DNA of 64,000 nucleotides from Cladopsammia gracilis (lineage: Eukaryota > Cnidaria > Anthozoa > Scleractinia > Dendrophylliidae). Both the position numbers and the translations under genes were made by a program. The notes beneath the pieces are model-generated. The model made no database searches. It was given only the letters and a program-made list of their open reading frames with translations, and was not told where the DNA came from. Positions 32,528 to 43,393 of the stretch are shown here, one piece after another. The stretch is from NCBI GenBank assembly GCA_022457155.1, contig JAJGOT010000352.1, positions 593,501 to 657,500 on the forward strand, given 5' to 3'. The stretch's first letter is position 1. Every line of letters begins with the position of its first letter.

Positions 32528-33589
32528 ACATACCTAGCCTCGTAGCCCTCGTTACTCATACGCATGATTCAAAGGAATTTTTGCTCTGAAATGAGGCTAG
32601 GTAGGCTGATTAGCAAGGATATAAAAAAATAATAACTTGGGCGCCATTAAGGAAAGATCTTTACAGTCGAACGTCTCCTTACTCACACCCCATATAATAC
32701 AGACACCCCTCTATTATGGACGGTTCACCTGGGGTCAATTCAATAAAGCTTTTACAAGTGTAATTAACAAGTGTAACCATTGCTACCTCTACGGACATCT
32801 GTATAATACAGATACCACGCAGCTCTTAACAACCTCTAATTTCATTGGGCCTGGGTATCACGCAGCTCTATTGTTTTCAGGGCTAGGGTCCATTGTTGTA
32901 TTATTTGTTCTCAGTTGTTTTCTTAGCAAATCAGAGAAGACCTTGTAAGAGCTGCGTACCGTGCCCTCTATAATACGGACACATTGGTCTGCCCCTTTGG
33001 TGTCCGTCAGTTAACTGAGATTCGACTGTATTTCCAACAAAAGTCAACAACAACAACAACAACAAGCTTTATTTGCATGAATTTCAAGAGCGACTGACAT
33101 AAAATGACGGCTCAGAACCGAATCACGAGTTGAGCCGATTTGCTCTGATCTGTGACAAACAAACTGAACTGACCGAATGTGCTCGGTTGCCAGTGTGTCA
33201 AACAACCCATTGTGGTCGCAGAAAAATGCGCTCGATGGCCAATGTGCCAAACGACTGCATTGCGGTCGCAAACATATACATTAAAAGGCATTTATTCACG
33301 GTCGCTTAACTTTGTTGTAATTGTTCTTCTTCTTGTACGCGTTAGTTTATTTGGCCTACATATTTCGACTGGGGGAAGGTCTCACACCATTGGTTCGATA
33401 CCCTTCGAGAGAACAATGGAACAAACAACACACCAAAGGACCCTAGCCCTAAAAACAATAGCAGCTGTGTTTTACAAGGCCAATGGAAACAAATGTTTCT
33501 GAGAGCTGCTACACTACCGTTTCGACTCCTAATACCTAAATCAAAAGACACCGAAGACTTTATAATGTAGTGCATCTGTTATTGAAAAC
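32528..33589. other. repeats, no gene
   Basis: 32840-32945 and 33395-33515 are inverted copies of one repeat (GGGCTAGGGTCC / GGACCCTAGCCC). (CAA)n at 33045-33065 followed by GCTTTATTTGCATG resembles the reversed 3' tail of a non-LTR element. 33180-33272 holds a twofold tandem repeat (TTGCCAGTGTGTCAAACAAC-like / GGCCAATGTGCCAAACGAC). Confidence 0.5.
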
Positions 33590-33886
33590 ATTTTTACAGC
33601 ATTTTGTAACACGTGGAAGTAAAAAGGGAACTTGCTGTTTACAGGAAAACGAAAAGAAAATGAAAAGTCATTCGCTAGTATGGAGCTAAAAATATAGTGG
33701 ACCAATATAGCAAAAGTGAAACATATTGCCAAAAGACACGAGTATAGGTGGAGCTTTAATCTGAAGCCACACATACAGCTCATTGATATACCAAGAACGC
33801 AACGTGTTGCTGAAAGCCACCAGTCTAAAGGTGGAACTTAGCTAAGACTAAAAACTCATCTTGATGTTTGCAGTTGACTCGTTAGA
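33590..33886 (+). promoter_or_regulatory. conserved 5' block of array copy E
   Basis: Closely matches 18779-19084 and 6330-6596, from TTTTTACAGCATTTTGTAAC through CATTGATATACCAAGAACGC to GTTGACTCGTTAGA. Candidate promoter and 5' UTR. The frame on the opposite strand (33541-33783) persists only because the block is conserved. Confidence 0.5.
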
Positions 33887-35524
33887 ATGAGTAGTAGTAC
33901 ACTGATCGAGGTATTTGGTCAAATCGTATTCCGTTTTACACGAGCTGGCGTGACGGAGCAGTACAATCCAGATATACCTGACCCTGAATTCACTACAGAG
34001 ACTTTCAGTTACAATCCCTTAGAGAGCACGGGTCGCGAATGGTACTGTCAACCTGTCGATGAGCTTATTTACCAAGAATACAGCGACAGAGAAGCTACAA
34101 GCTTAGACTTTCTAGCGCCTAGCAGTCTTAATGTGAGGGTTATCAACGCGTGCTCAACTGAACAAAAAACAACGGAAGATAAGCAAGATGAAGACAGAGC
34201 AATGGCTTGGAAACGAATGAGACCTTCTGTTCTCCAAACAGTCTGTAAATCAATGTACATTGGAGCTTTGATTTCGCTTCTTGTCGCTACATTTATAGGT
34301 ACATTATACACGCTAATATCTTACGTGCGTTATGAAACTTACTTGTCTTACAGGCTCGACTGCCAAATTCACTCAAACGACTCGCTTTCTGTTAAAATAC
34401 AATGGACAAGAACAATTTCTGGAGTGATCGAATGTTGTTTCTTTTATATTTGGTTGTTTACCATTCTGCTTTTCCTTTTTCGCCCATTTCAGTTAATAGG
34501 GGTGAAAGGAAAACTATTTCTGACTTGTTTTCTTGTTTCGTGTTTGGATGCACTTTATCGTATTACTCTACAGGCCTTAACGTTATCTCATGTTAAAGTT
34601 TCCAACTTTTTAACATGGTTTCCACTTAACGCGCTATTTCTCATCAGCGTATGTTTGCAACTGTATGTGGTAACGAGTCATTTCTGCACCCATTCAAGAA
34701 AAAAGAAATTAACTTTGTTCTTCGAAATGATCGTGCCAGGTTGTCTTCCACTCCTTGTTGGACAGATCGGTCAGTACTTTCTTTATCCAGCATACAGCAG
34801 ACAAAAGACAAATGAAGGGAAAATGTTAATCGCACTCTGTTTTTCTCTCATGGGAGGCGTTGTTAAAATATTCTCTCGAATCTGTGTTCAGCAGTTATAT
34901 CACATTGCGCATCCGGGGTATTCGCATGTCTTGTTGCTGCCGTTGTATTCAGGTTGGGCGATTATGCATCGCGTGCTGCAAGCAGAACTTGACAGTCCAC
35001 AATACATTGCTATTCTAGGAATAATCCACGGAGCTGCTGAAGTCATGGAACGAAGCACAATGGTTTTGATTGATTACATTTGTTATCGGCTGTGGAAAAG
35101 AAAATCAGTTCCTTGGGGAAGTTTTCGTACTCCTCGCCGTGAAAGACTAATGGCTGATATCGCTATCATGAGCATGATGTCTGAATCAACTGCTATAGTG
35201 TCTGTTAACGGATTTATATACATGTATCAATTTATTTGCTTACAAGACAAGTCTATTTTGCAGTTTCTTCAGTCATTTGTCATCTATACTTCAGTTCCAC
35301 TTGTAATTGAGTGGTTCTTCACCAGTGTGTCCCTAGCGATCGAGACTCGTTATCAGAATATGGCTGTCATGGCTGTTTGGCGAAGACGATGGAAAAGACA
35401 CATTTTAGTGGCGATTGTAAATGTAGTGCCCTTAGCTATATATACTAGTGAAGACCTTTTGAAACTTGTACGTGGCCAATTGAGTGAAGCTGTTCATAAG
35501 ACTTGCAAAATGCCGTTTACTTGA
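33887..35524 (+). CDS. polytopic membrane protein, array copy E (545 aa)
   Basis: Intact single-exon member of the unrecognised family. Its N-terminus has small in-frame changes relative to copies C and G (RAGVTEQYNPDIPDPEFTTE, giving extra residues). The acidic segment reads EQKTTEDKQDEDRAMAWK. About 10-11 hydrophobic segments begin near residue 120. Differences from copy G are mostly in TM4-TM7 (for example VSNFLTWFPLNALFLISVCL, and QQLYHIAHPGYSHVLLLPL). The C-terminal block is nearly invariant and ends KTCKMPFT. No intron signals are needed. A strong 5' block precedes it and AT-rich sequence with a poly-G tract (35659-35677) follows. Function unknown. Confidence 0.9.
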   Translation: MSSSTLIEVFGQIVFRFTRAGVTEQYNPDIPDPEFTTETFSYNPLESTGREWYCQPVDELIYQEYSDREATSLDFLAPSSLNVRVINACSTEQKTTEDKQDEDRAMAWKRMRPSVLQTVCKSMYIGALISLLVATFIGTLYTLISYVRYETYLSYRLDCQIHSNDSLSVKIQWTRTISGVIECCFFYIWLFTILLFLFRPFQLIGVKGKLFLTCFLVSCLDALYRITLQALTLSHVKVSNFLTWFPLNALFLISVCLQLYVVTSHFCTHSRKKKLTLFFEMIVPGCLPLLVGQIGQYFLYPAYSRQKTNEGKMLIALCFSLMGGVVKIFSRICVQQLYHIAHPGYSHVLLLPLYSGWAIMHRVLQAELDSPQYIAILGIIHGAAEVMERSTMVLIDYICYRLWKRKSVPWGSFRTPRRERLMADIAIMSMMSESTAIVSVNGFIYMYQFICLQDKSILQFLQSFVIYTSVPLVIEWFFTSVSLAIETRYQNMAVMAVWRRRWKRHILVAIVNVVPLAIYTSEDLLKLVRGQLSEAVHKTCKMPFT

Positions 35525-35637
35525 ATTCGAAATTGCAAGAGCTCGGCTTTTTTTATTTTCAAGCGCACAGTTGACCAAGTTTGTATCCGGTGCCTTGTGT
35601 TTATTATGTAACCACCAAGACACCCTCAATTTTAGTT

Positions 35638-36006
35638 TTAACCCTTGGACGTACAAGGGGAAGGGGGGGGGGGGGGACGGTGGATCCCCTCTTAAGGTTT
35701 TTCTCCGATTTTTTCAAGACCATTTATGGTTAGCACATACCGTCTTCAGTAGCTGTTTTTTTTTCCTTGAGACACATTTTTGTTAAGGTTCGCGGCAATC
35801 GGTTGCTATGGTAACGAGATATGACGTCATAAGTAGCATGAGGTCAAGCCATTTTGTCGGTGAAAAAACATATAAAATGCTACCAAAAGCAGCAAAATGT
35901 TTAATTGCATCATATTTTGCAACTCTAGCAAAAAATATTTGCAATTTCCGCATTTTTCTGATAAATTTGCTTTCCGAAATACTGTATCGCAAGTCCGAGG
36001 GTTAAG
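35638..36006. mobile_element. MITE of the TTAACCCTCGG family, reversed
   Basis: Starts TTAACCCTTGGACGTACA and ends AGTCCGAGGGTTAA. Interior marks (GTTGCTATGGTAACGAGATA, ATGACGTCATAAGTA) match 32127-32527 in opposite orientation. It lies in the 3' flank of copy E. Confidence 0.7.
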
Positions 36007-36125
36007 TGCTTATATATAATTAAAATCAAGCTCGTGCACGAATACGAAACACGCTCAATTAATATAAGATCCTTCACCAAAAAATTCAAAGCGGCAAGAC
36101 GTTTTTTACATGGCTTATGTAATTT
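35880..36125 (+). repeat. segment duplicated at 40185-40405
   Basis: From the MITE end (TTTAATTGCATCATATTTTG) across its boundary into AAGCTCGTGCACGAATACGA and GGCAAGACGTTTTTTACAT, the sequence is repeated at 40185-40405. Because it spans the MITE edge plus unique DNA, this is a segmental duplication rather than two insertions. Confidence 0.7.
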
Positions 36126-36620
36126 GCGACCGAAACATCGGTTTTCATTAATTTCATCGCTTTCACGCAGGAACTCGACTTATTTTAAATTCTATCATGC
36201 AAAGAAAGTTGATCAATGAAATACGTTTGAATTTGCCGTGGGTTTGAACGTGTCGGTACACACTTTTCTGTTGAATGATGATGCAATATATAATATTTCT
36301 CTGTAGGGTTTGATACATGTCACGCAAAAGCTATCACAAAGAATTGCGAAGTATGGTGCAATGAGTAATAATGTGTAATGGCGTCTTATTGGGAGGACAG
36401 CTCAAGTGAAGCAGAGGACAGCAATAACAGCACAACAATATTCTCAGCTATAGTTTTATTCTGACTTAAGGTTACTGTAAACCTTTTTTGGTTCCATTTT
36501 GCATAACTTTATTTTTTTGAATTTCTGTAAAGATATAACATTTATCTAGAAAATATTGAAAGAAGTTTTGCAAAATCATTAAAAAGAACTCGAGATATTC
36601 TTAAAAAAGAGTTTCAAGAG
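36126..36620. other. no gene recognised
   Basis: AT-rich, no convincing frame. Confidence 0.4.
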
Positions 36621-36897
36621 ATAAGTAGCTATGGGTGTGATAATCCGATAATCTCTTTCCGGAGTGCAGCGCCTTCTTGTACTTTTCCCGCTAGACTTTA
36701 TCCGCGGGATCTCGCATTACATGTTATATGCATATTTTGTTTACGTCGCATTGCGACGCCATTGCATTGCGACGTAAACAAAATATGCATATAACATGTA
36801 ATGCGAGATCCCGCGGATAAAGTTTAGCGGGAAAAGTACAAGAAGGCGCTGCACTCCGGAAAGAGATTATCGGATTATCACACCCATAGCTACTTAT
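36621..36897. mobile_element. near-perfect 277-bp palindrome (foldback element)
   Basis: The arms are about 130 bp, from ATAAGTAGCTATGGGTGTGA to TCACACCCATAGCTACTTAT, with only single differences (CTAGACTTTATCC vs GGATAAAGTTTAG). The centre is GTTTACGTCGCATTGCGAC... No coding capacity. Confidence 0.9.
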
Positions 36898-37359
36898 TAA
36901 CTGAAACACACTGTGCTCAAAATCATTTTCTGAAAACCTTTTAAGAAGGAATCGATCTTAAATATCAATATATGGAATGTCAAAAAGCCCTATTTGCCTT
37001 GTTTCCAGAATTCCATTGTATCGTATGTTTTATGCTTTTTGCTTTTTTCCCAACGTTTGGTGTATACGCAGAGTGTATTTTATCACCCCTATAGGACCTA
37101 TACAATATTTGAGAAGCTACTCTGAAATGTCAGCGGCTCTCTCTCCTGATACTTCAGACTATTCCTCACTCCAGAACTATTACAAATACCATAATACTCT
37201 TTAAAGTGAAGGTTTGGGTGGTCCATAATCATTAATGGCCGACATTCAGCTTCCGATGAAACTTGAAATTTGCGTCATGTGAGTAGAACAGGGTCTTTTT
37301 AAAACACAGTTCCTCAAAATCCAGAGAAGAAAATGAAAAAACAATATAAAATATGGGCA
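36898..37359. other. no gene recognised
   Basis: A 75-codon frame (36977-37204) has no recognisable motif. Confidence 0.35.
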
Positions 37360-37604
37360 CATTGACCAAAGTAGTCATTTTGGTCACTGCCACGTGCAGG
37401 TTGATCGGCGGCTTATTAAATAAAAAAAGTAAATACTTAATTGCAATTATTAATTCTCAGCAAAATAAATAAATAATTACAAAAAGATAGTAAAAGAGAA
37501 AAGTTAAGATATTGCTTAAAAAAAGGTAGAGAGGAATAGGGAGACTCAAGGCAATATACCCAAATAACATATTTCTTTGGCAAGTATAGCTTCCCATCTT
37601 TCAG

Positions 37605-37785
37605 TATAGAGCGTTTTCACTCACGTGACCAGCGGCCATATTGGTTTACTGAAACAAAAGAAAATGTTTGCATAAAAATAGAGTTCAATTCCCGGAGGAT
37701 TGGTTTGGTACACCAATATGGCCGCCGTTTCTTTGTTTTGGAACACCAATATGGCCGCCGTGACGTCATATGAAAACGCTCTATA
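37605..37785. mobile_element. MITE, TATAGAGCGTTTTCA ends
   Basis: TATAGAGCGTTTTCACTCA and its mirror TGAAAACGCTCTATA bound 181 bp containing three CCAATATGGCCGCC-type words. The paralogous flank at ~25545 reads CAGTATAGAAAGCAAAAAAC with no insertion, so the target was TATA. Confidence 0.9.
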
Positions 37786-37803
37786 AAAAGCAAAAAACCT
37801 TAT

Positions 37804-38226
37804 AAAGTGCCCCTGTGATCAAATTTTTGATTTTGATTTTTTTTACATTTTCGTGACGTGACGTCAAAGACTCAAACATACCTCACGGGTTGAAATAATT
37901 ATAATAACAATCAGCATAGAAAATTGCACGAAGAACAAGTCCAAAGTTTTTGATGCTTTTCGCGTGATTTTCAATACTTATTGTTATTATAATTTCAACC
38001 CGTGAGGCATGTTTCAGTCTTTAACGTCACTTTCTCCCATTCGCAACCAAGCCTTGGAACAAGGTTGATTAATGGCAGCCGTAAATTCTCGGAAATAAAT
38101 GTTAAAATAAAATGACTTCTGATGTTCGTAATGAATTGAAATTTGGCAAGATGAGTAAGAAGGTCTAAGTGTACGCAAAAATGTAAAAAAATCAAAATCA
38201 AAAATTTGACCACAGGGGCACTTTAA
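37804..38226. mobile_element. MITE, TAAAGTGCCCCTG ends
   Basis: TAAAGTGCCCCTGTGATCAA is mirrored by TTTGACCACAGGGGCACTTTA, and the arms continue as TTTTGATTTTGATTTTTTTA. Inner arms ATACCTCACGGGTTGAAAT / ATTTCAACCCGTGAGGCAT are also inverted. It is absent from the paralogous flank at ~25560. Length 423 bp. Confidence 0.9.
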
Positions 38227-38597
38227 AGGTTCGTTGCCAAATTAAGATACACGTGGTAGTCTTTCGTTATTACAGTAATGTATAACTCGTACTGCCAAGA
38301 ATGCGACGGATGCGGTTTATAGATAGAGCTGTGGCCACGATTTTGATAAAAGTATTTCCGACGACTGAAAACAATTTGAGAAAAAGTTGTCATCTTAAAG
38401 TATTTTAATGTGCTACTGCTGCTTATTTTAATTCGATACAATGGTGGGTAACCTTTTTTTTTGTAGACTTCTCAGTATTCTTTTCTTGGCTATCAAGAAC
38501 TAAAAGTATTTGTCAGTTCTCGAATGAGTGGTAAAACGTAGTTTGATAAAACCATAGGGAGCCCAGGCTCACAACACGAATCCTCAATGACAACAAT

Positions 38598-39062
38598 ATA
38601 ACCCTCGAACGTACACGCAAACTTATACCGCCCACCGTGGTACAAGGGGGGGGGGGGATGTTGCAACCCCCCTTGCGTTTTTGCGATGTTGCAATATTTC
38701 GGAAATATTTTACATCTAATTGATAGCCCGCGGTGTGCTGTACAAGATAAGGTAAATATTATGGGTTGTGATGCTGCTGGGGTCCGTGGCCGCCACAACG
38801 GCCGCCATCTTGGATTTTACTAAAAATTCAAATTTATCGGGAAAATGTGGAAATTGCAAATATTGTTTGCTAGAGTTGCAAAATAACATACAATTAAACA
38901 TTTTGATGCTTTTGGTAGCATTTTATATGTTTTTTCAGTGAAAAAAGGTGAAAACACGCATTTTTATTCAAAAATGCCTTGACCACATTTTACTTATGAC
39001 GTCATGTCTAGTTACCATAGCAACCGGTTGTCACCAAACCTTAGCAAAATGTGTCTTAAGGA
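38598..39062. mobile_element. TTAACCCTCGG-family copy with poly-G insertion
   Basis: Starts AACCCTCGAACGTACACGCA. Shares AATTTATCGGGAAAATG and TTACTTATGACGTCATGTC with 32127-32527. The right end is displaced by the palindrome at 39065. G tract at 38647-38658. Confidence 0.65.
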
Positions 39063-39064
39063 TA

Positions 39065-39218
39065 CAGCTATTTCAATTAATGTTGTCGGATGAAAAAGAC
39101 GAAAAGCCAAGACCGCAAGGTGGTATGGGATTTTTAAGCAATGCTATTCACCCTAACCCATACTACCTTGCGGTCTTGGCTTTAAGCTTTTATCCGACAA
39201 CGTTAATTGAAATAGCTG
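39065..39218. mobile_element. foldback element
   Basis: CAGCTATTTCAATTAATGTT and AACGTTAATTGAAATAGCTG are inverted ends, with inner arms AAGCCAAGACCGCAAGGTGG / ACCTTGCGGTCTTGGCTTT. It sits at the edge of the TTAACCCTCGG repeat. Confidence 0.85.
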
Positions 39219-40081
39219 TAAATGAACAGCTACTGAAAACGGGATGTGCCAATGAAACTTTCAGATAATATTTTGCACATCGGTAAGCATGCACGGTGAA
39301 TGTTTTAAAAAAATCCATCGAGCCGTTTCTCAGATTTTTGCAAAATCCATTAAAATCGAAAATTACCCAAAAATTGCACATGAAGCGATGTTAGGAAAAA
39401 AGGTAGTTCTCAAGATCGCAAAGGAGAAAGTAAACAAAACTTTCAAGGTTTACAAGCATAACATCAAGTTACTTTTTTACATTATCATTAAGTAATTTCA
39501 CAAAACAAGTGTTACGTCTCGATCAATGTAATACCAGTACACAAATAGTAAGGTTTGAAATGTTATTGCGATTTATTTTAATTCAAACATACAGAATTTT
39601 CTTATTCTTGCAAAATACAAAAGCCATATACCATATTTTAAGATGCCTATGTGGGATTTTCAATGCGAAATCTTAAACGCGCTAAATTTCACTTTTACTG
39701 ATTTCTTGTTTATCGTCGTCATGGTAATATCGATTTTACCAGAAAATATATCTAGCAAAACTTCAATTCAAAACCAGTAAGTGGTGAAAATTTCACGTTG
39801 ATCTGACTTGGAGAAGACCGCTTAAAAGCGATTGAAAAATGTTGGTATGGTCTCCAGAAAACTGTATCGAACCACTTTAATGCAACCAAAATTCTATGTG
39901 GGAAACATGTCAAATTAATAGAAGCCTTTCTTGGCCATTGTTCTCGAGTTTCACGATTGGATGAAATCTTGTAGCACAAAAGAAAAATCACTTTAAAATA
40001 AAGTTCCAGTACATTTTATTTCAAAAACATGTTGTTCATAGGTTGATGCATTCTCAGTAAAATCTAAACGATCTTATGTGT
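39219..40081. other. no gene recognised
   Basis: Only short frames without motifs; AT-rich. Confidence 0.4.
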
Positions 40082-40120
40082 AGCCTGTGACAGCCGGAGG
40101 AAGCGGCTGTCACAGGCTAT
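40082..40120. repeat. short perfect palindrome
   Basis: AGCCTGTGACAGCCG and CGGCTGTCACAGGCT around GAGGAAG. Could fold into a strong hairpin; probably a mini foldback element. Confidence 0.7.
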
Positions 40121-40697
40121 CTTATGTGAGGAAAGCGAAATGCCGCGGAACAATAGAGCATTGGCTACTTCTTACACGCATTGTTATTTAATTGTATCAT
40201 GTTTTGCAACTCTAGCAAAAAAATATTTGCAATTTACGCATTTTCCCGATGAATTTGCTTTCCGAAATATTGTATCGAAAGTCCGAGGGTTAAATGCTTA
40301 TAATTAAATTCAAGCTCGTGCATGAATACGAAACGCTCAAAATATAAATTATTAAGATCCTTCGCCAAAAAATTCAAAGAGGCAAGACGTTTTTTACATA
40401 TAAGACTTTAAAGCAAAGCTGAAAACAGCGTATTTTTTGTTGAGTACAATATTTCAGCTGGCCAGACCAGCCTTCTTCAGGTACAAGATGTTACTAAATA
40501 AACAATATCCCGGGACAATATGTTATCCGATGTTATATACATGGAGAATTTCGCAGTTATAGAAGAATTAAGTAATACAGGACCCATTGTTAACACGTTT
40601 AGTTATAATCCTACTGCGGTCTCCGAACACTTCCTTGCCAGTGATCATACTCTAGGATCATATGATCCTTATACCACTCGAAAAATTATATACCAAA

Positions 40698-42598
40698 GAG
40701 GGTGGCAAAGGGGGGTACCGATCACGCATCACGCCGAATTTTTAAGTGAAATCACGCATCACGGAGAAAATTTTTAAGCAATCACGCGTCACGTAAATAA
40801 GGAGTAATCCGGCATTAAAATGGTAACAAAACAACGTAGAGTCTGCGTATGCCTACCTATTGAATGCATTGATATTGTATTCAGTTTTTCTTTTTGGAAG
40901 GATTGCATGTTAATTCATGAATCTTAAAATGAAATAAAGGGTGTTCACTTGACGGTCCTAGCACAAATCCAACTAGCGCGTGGTGTGGTTGTTATGTCCT
41001 TTGTTCACTCGGTTTTTTGGCTGGTTTGACTTTTACAGTTTAGCCCTGACTAGTATATCTTATAAAAGATCTACCCCTCTTGTATGAAATAAGGGGAGGC
41101 TCTTTATAGATTTGTGTTAGTGAAGGTTGCGATTCTATTAAATGCCTTTTGTCCATGAGGATCCAGGGGCAGATCTAGGGGAGGGGGAGGGGTGCAGGGG
41201 GTGCCCAGTTGTAGACCTGGATCAGTACAATAATTACTTGTATAAAATCAGAAAACGGCAAACTGATCCTTACGGCAAGGCGATGAAGGAGTAAATAAAA
41301 GAATAAAACAAAATTTATATTTAAACGAATTTGCCCAATATTAAATTATTTTTCATAATTTCAAACTCTTATTTGTAACGAACTTTTAGTTTTAACTTCA
41401 TTTTTCATTTTTCTGTTAGCCCCTGAAGAAGGTTTGTTTTCAAACCGAAATATTGGGCAAATTCGTTTTAATATATATATAAATTTTGTTTTATTCTTTT
41501 ATTTACTCCTTCATCGCCTTGCCGTAAGGATCAGTTTGCCGTTTTCTGGTTTTATTGAGAGCTGACTTTTCTGTCAGAATATTACTTCTGAGAGCACCTT
41601 CTCAATGAGATTGTTAGGGTAGCCTCTTAGCCGAAAGTTTCCTTTGAAAAGTTCGTTCAATTCTGAGGAGTCTAAGGGCCTCTACTTGTCACCCTCTCTC
41701 GGTGGGTGACAAGATTTAAAGTGCGTGTATTTCTTCTTAGCATTATCGGCTTTATTTCGTTTTGCTTGTCTTTTGCGGTCAATGTGTTTCTTATTCAGGT
41801 GTTTTCGTGTATCTGAGACCTTCCGTTTAATTTCTTATCAAGACTCAGGATCACTCAGGGAGCACACGAGGATGAGATTCAACATGTTTATTATTGGCAT
41901 TCTCAAGTTCTGACATGTTTTTCACTACTGAGCGCGAATTGTTTCTGTATGAGCTGGTCTCTCTCTTGTACATTTACAAGTGGCTTAGTGCCTTGTTCTT
42001 AGGCTGATTGACATATTAGTTTCGTTTGGCTTAGTAGCCTACTCGCTCTTCTTCTTTGATTTGAATAAATGTTACGATAGTGGAATTTGATTGGCGCTCC
42101 TAGTAATTTCTGTTCAGCCTGACATGTTGCCTGCTTTCTTATGGTTCCGATTTCCTTTTTGAATTCTTCGTCGGGTCTGATAAGTGCGCTTTGGCGTTGT
42201 AGCGCAACGTCTTAGGACAGGTCTCTTCTACCCTGTGAGCTTCGAGTTTTCTGATTGCGTTTTCTGATTTCTCGATTCTGTCGTCCTCGTCGTGCCAGGA
42301 ACGCTGGACCCACCACAAACATCAAAGGTCAAGAAAAGACCGGACAGACCTTCAATTAGACAATTTACGTTGAATCCTTTGAATGCAACCTTTCTAGTTT
42401 TTCAAAGAACGTCGAAAGCATTCACGTATCACGGAAAAATAAAAGGTAAATCACGCGTCACACGCTTCTAAAATAGGAAATCACGCATCACGCTGCGCTA
42501 TCTGATCACGCATCACGCCGTTAATTTGGGCACAATCACGCATCACGCGGTTAATTTTGGGGCAATCACGCGTCACGTAAAACCCCTTTGCCACCCTC
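40698..42598. mobile_element. DNA transposon with GAGGGTGGCAAAGGGG ends, 6-bp target duplication
   Basis: The left end GAGGGTGGCAAAGGGG is mirrored by CCCCTTTGCCACCCTC. ACCAAA flanks both sides (40692-40697, 42599-42604). Subterminal repeats of ATCACGCATCACG occur at 40715-40795 (about 3 copies) and 42420-42585 (about 6 copies). The interior holds a reversed Penelope-like relic and no transposase that I can recognise. The superfamily is unknown to me. Confidence 0.85.
41228..42330 (-). pseudogene. Penelope-like relic nested in the DNA transposon
   Basis: On the - strand, 42330-42040 reads WHDEDDRIEKSENAIRKLEA, CPKTLRYNAKAHLSD, and then frameshifted IGTIRKQA- and KFHYRN-like pieces, typical of the region N-terminal to the Penelope RT. 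41690-41560 reads ELNELFKGNFRLRGYPNNLI, EKVLSEVIF, typical of the region C-terminal to the RT core. Between 41228 and 41545 lie inverted ~90-bp arms (TTACTCCTTCATCGCCTTGC) around a CTGAAGAAGG...CAAACCGAAATATTGGG terminus. Frame breaks throughout. Confidence 0.65.
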
Positions 42599-42867
42599 AC
42601 CAAACGCGACTCTATTAGAAAGGCTCGTGAAGCATTTCTTATTCAATTAGGTAAAACTTTACAACCTGCAGGCCTTAACAAACGCGATGATATGTAAGAT
42701 TATTATTTCCGTTTTAGTTACCTTCGTATTTTTCTATAGTTTTTAACATCACGTAGTCACTGCATGTAATTTCCGGCCACTATAAATACCATGTAAGCTC
42801 GAGTTTTCCGCAATAAACCTGAAGAAGGCTGGTGTTGGCCAGCCGAAATATCGAAATCACGCCTTTA

Positions 42868-42980
42868 CAAGCCTGTTCCAGGCTCTCAGATAGTGGAGGC
42901 AAGCAAAAATGTTGGTAGCGAAGAAAAAACGAGTGGGGACTGGGGAGAGGAAGAAGGAAGGAGAGCCTGTGAGACTTTCT
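42868..42980. mobile_element. MITE, GAGAGCCTG ends
   Basis: Starts GCCTGTTCCAGGCTCTCAG and ends GGAGAGCCTGTGAGACTTTC. A related copy lies in the opposite orientation at 47352-47500. Confidence 0.6.
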
Positions 42981-43311
42981 TTTAATACCAACAACAACAA
43001 CAACAACAACAAACAAAACTTTATTAGATATATAAACTTAAGTACAGTTCCCCCGCAAATTAGCAAAAACGCTATTCGAGGCAGGGAAAAGTAATGTAAT
43101 TGAAAATAATAAAGGTTAGACAATATAACAAAACAGAATCTGATCTGTAGAGTTACAGAGCCTCTTCCGCCCACTTTTGTCACTTAATTGGATAATTGGA
43201 TTTCTGCTGTCAAGATGTCCATCTGTCAATTTACCGAAATCATTCTCAGATTTCTCGCGCGAGTAGATTGCGCAAGCCCCGTCCGTGAGCATGTGACGAT
43301 TGTTATGTCTT
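42981..43311 (-). repeat. probable reversed LINE 3' tail
   Basis: (CAA)n followed by ACAAAACTTTATTAGATATA is the reverse of a GTTGTTG-tailed 3' end like that at 46585-46600. The adjacent ~250 bp show no recognisable protein. Confidence 0.4.
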
Positions 43312-43393
43312 CGCACCACAGGGTGCCCACACAAACTGTGTGACCGTTGTTCGTATTTTTAGATTTAGAGGAAATGTATGGGAATATCGAAAA

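Larger units (their letters stand above)
37360..38560 (+). pseudogene. upstream relic of a lost array copy (F), with two MITEs
   Basis: 37365-37490 matches 59655-59785 (CACTGCCACGTG...TTCTCAGCAAAATAAAT). 37580-37604, 37786-37803 and 38227-38560 together match 25519-25640 and 48600-49130 (CTTTCAGTATAG, GGTTCGT, AACTAAAAGTATT...). Homology ends about 130 bases short of where a start codon should be. Two MITEs interrupt it. No coding sequence of the family is present. Confidence 0.7.
40440..42870 (+). pseudogene. Penelope-like element split by a DNA transposon
   Basis: The left terminus has TTTCAGCTGGCCAGACCAGC..TTCTTCAGG and the right terminus has CCTGAAGAAGGCTGGTGTTG, the inverted 'CTGAAGAAGGCTGG...CCAGCCGAAATAT' motif typical of Penelope-like elements. 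Coding before the break includes AVSEHFLASDHTLG and TTRKIIYQ. After the break it resumes in frame with TRL, then KAREAFLIQLGKTLQPAGLNKRDDM, the C-terminal end of the GIY-YIG endonuclease. The break is exactly the 1,901-bp element at 40698-42598. The RT portion is absent, so this is a 5'-deleted copy. Confidence 0.75.
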
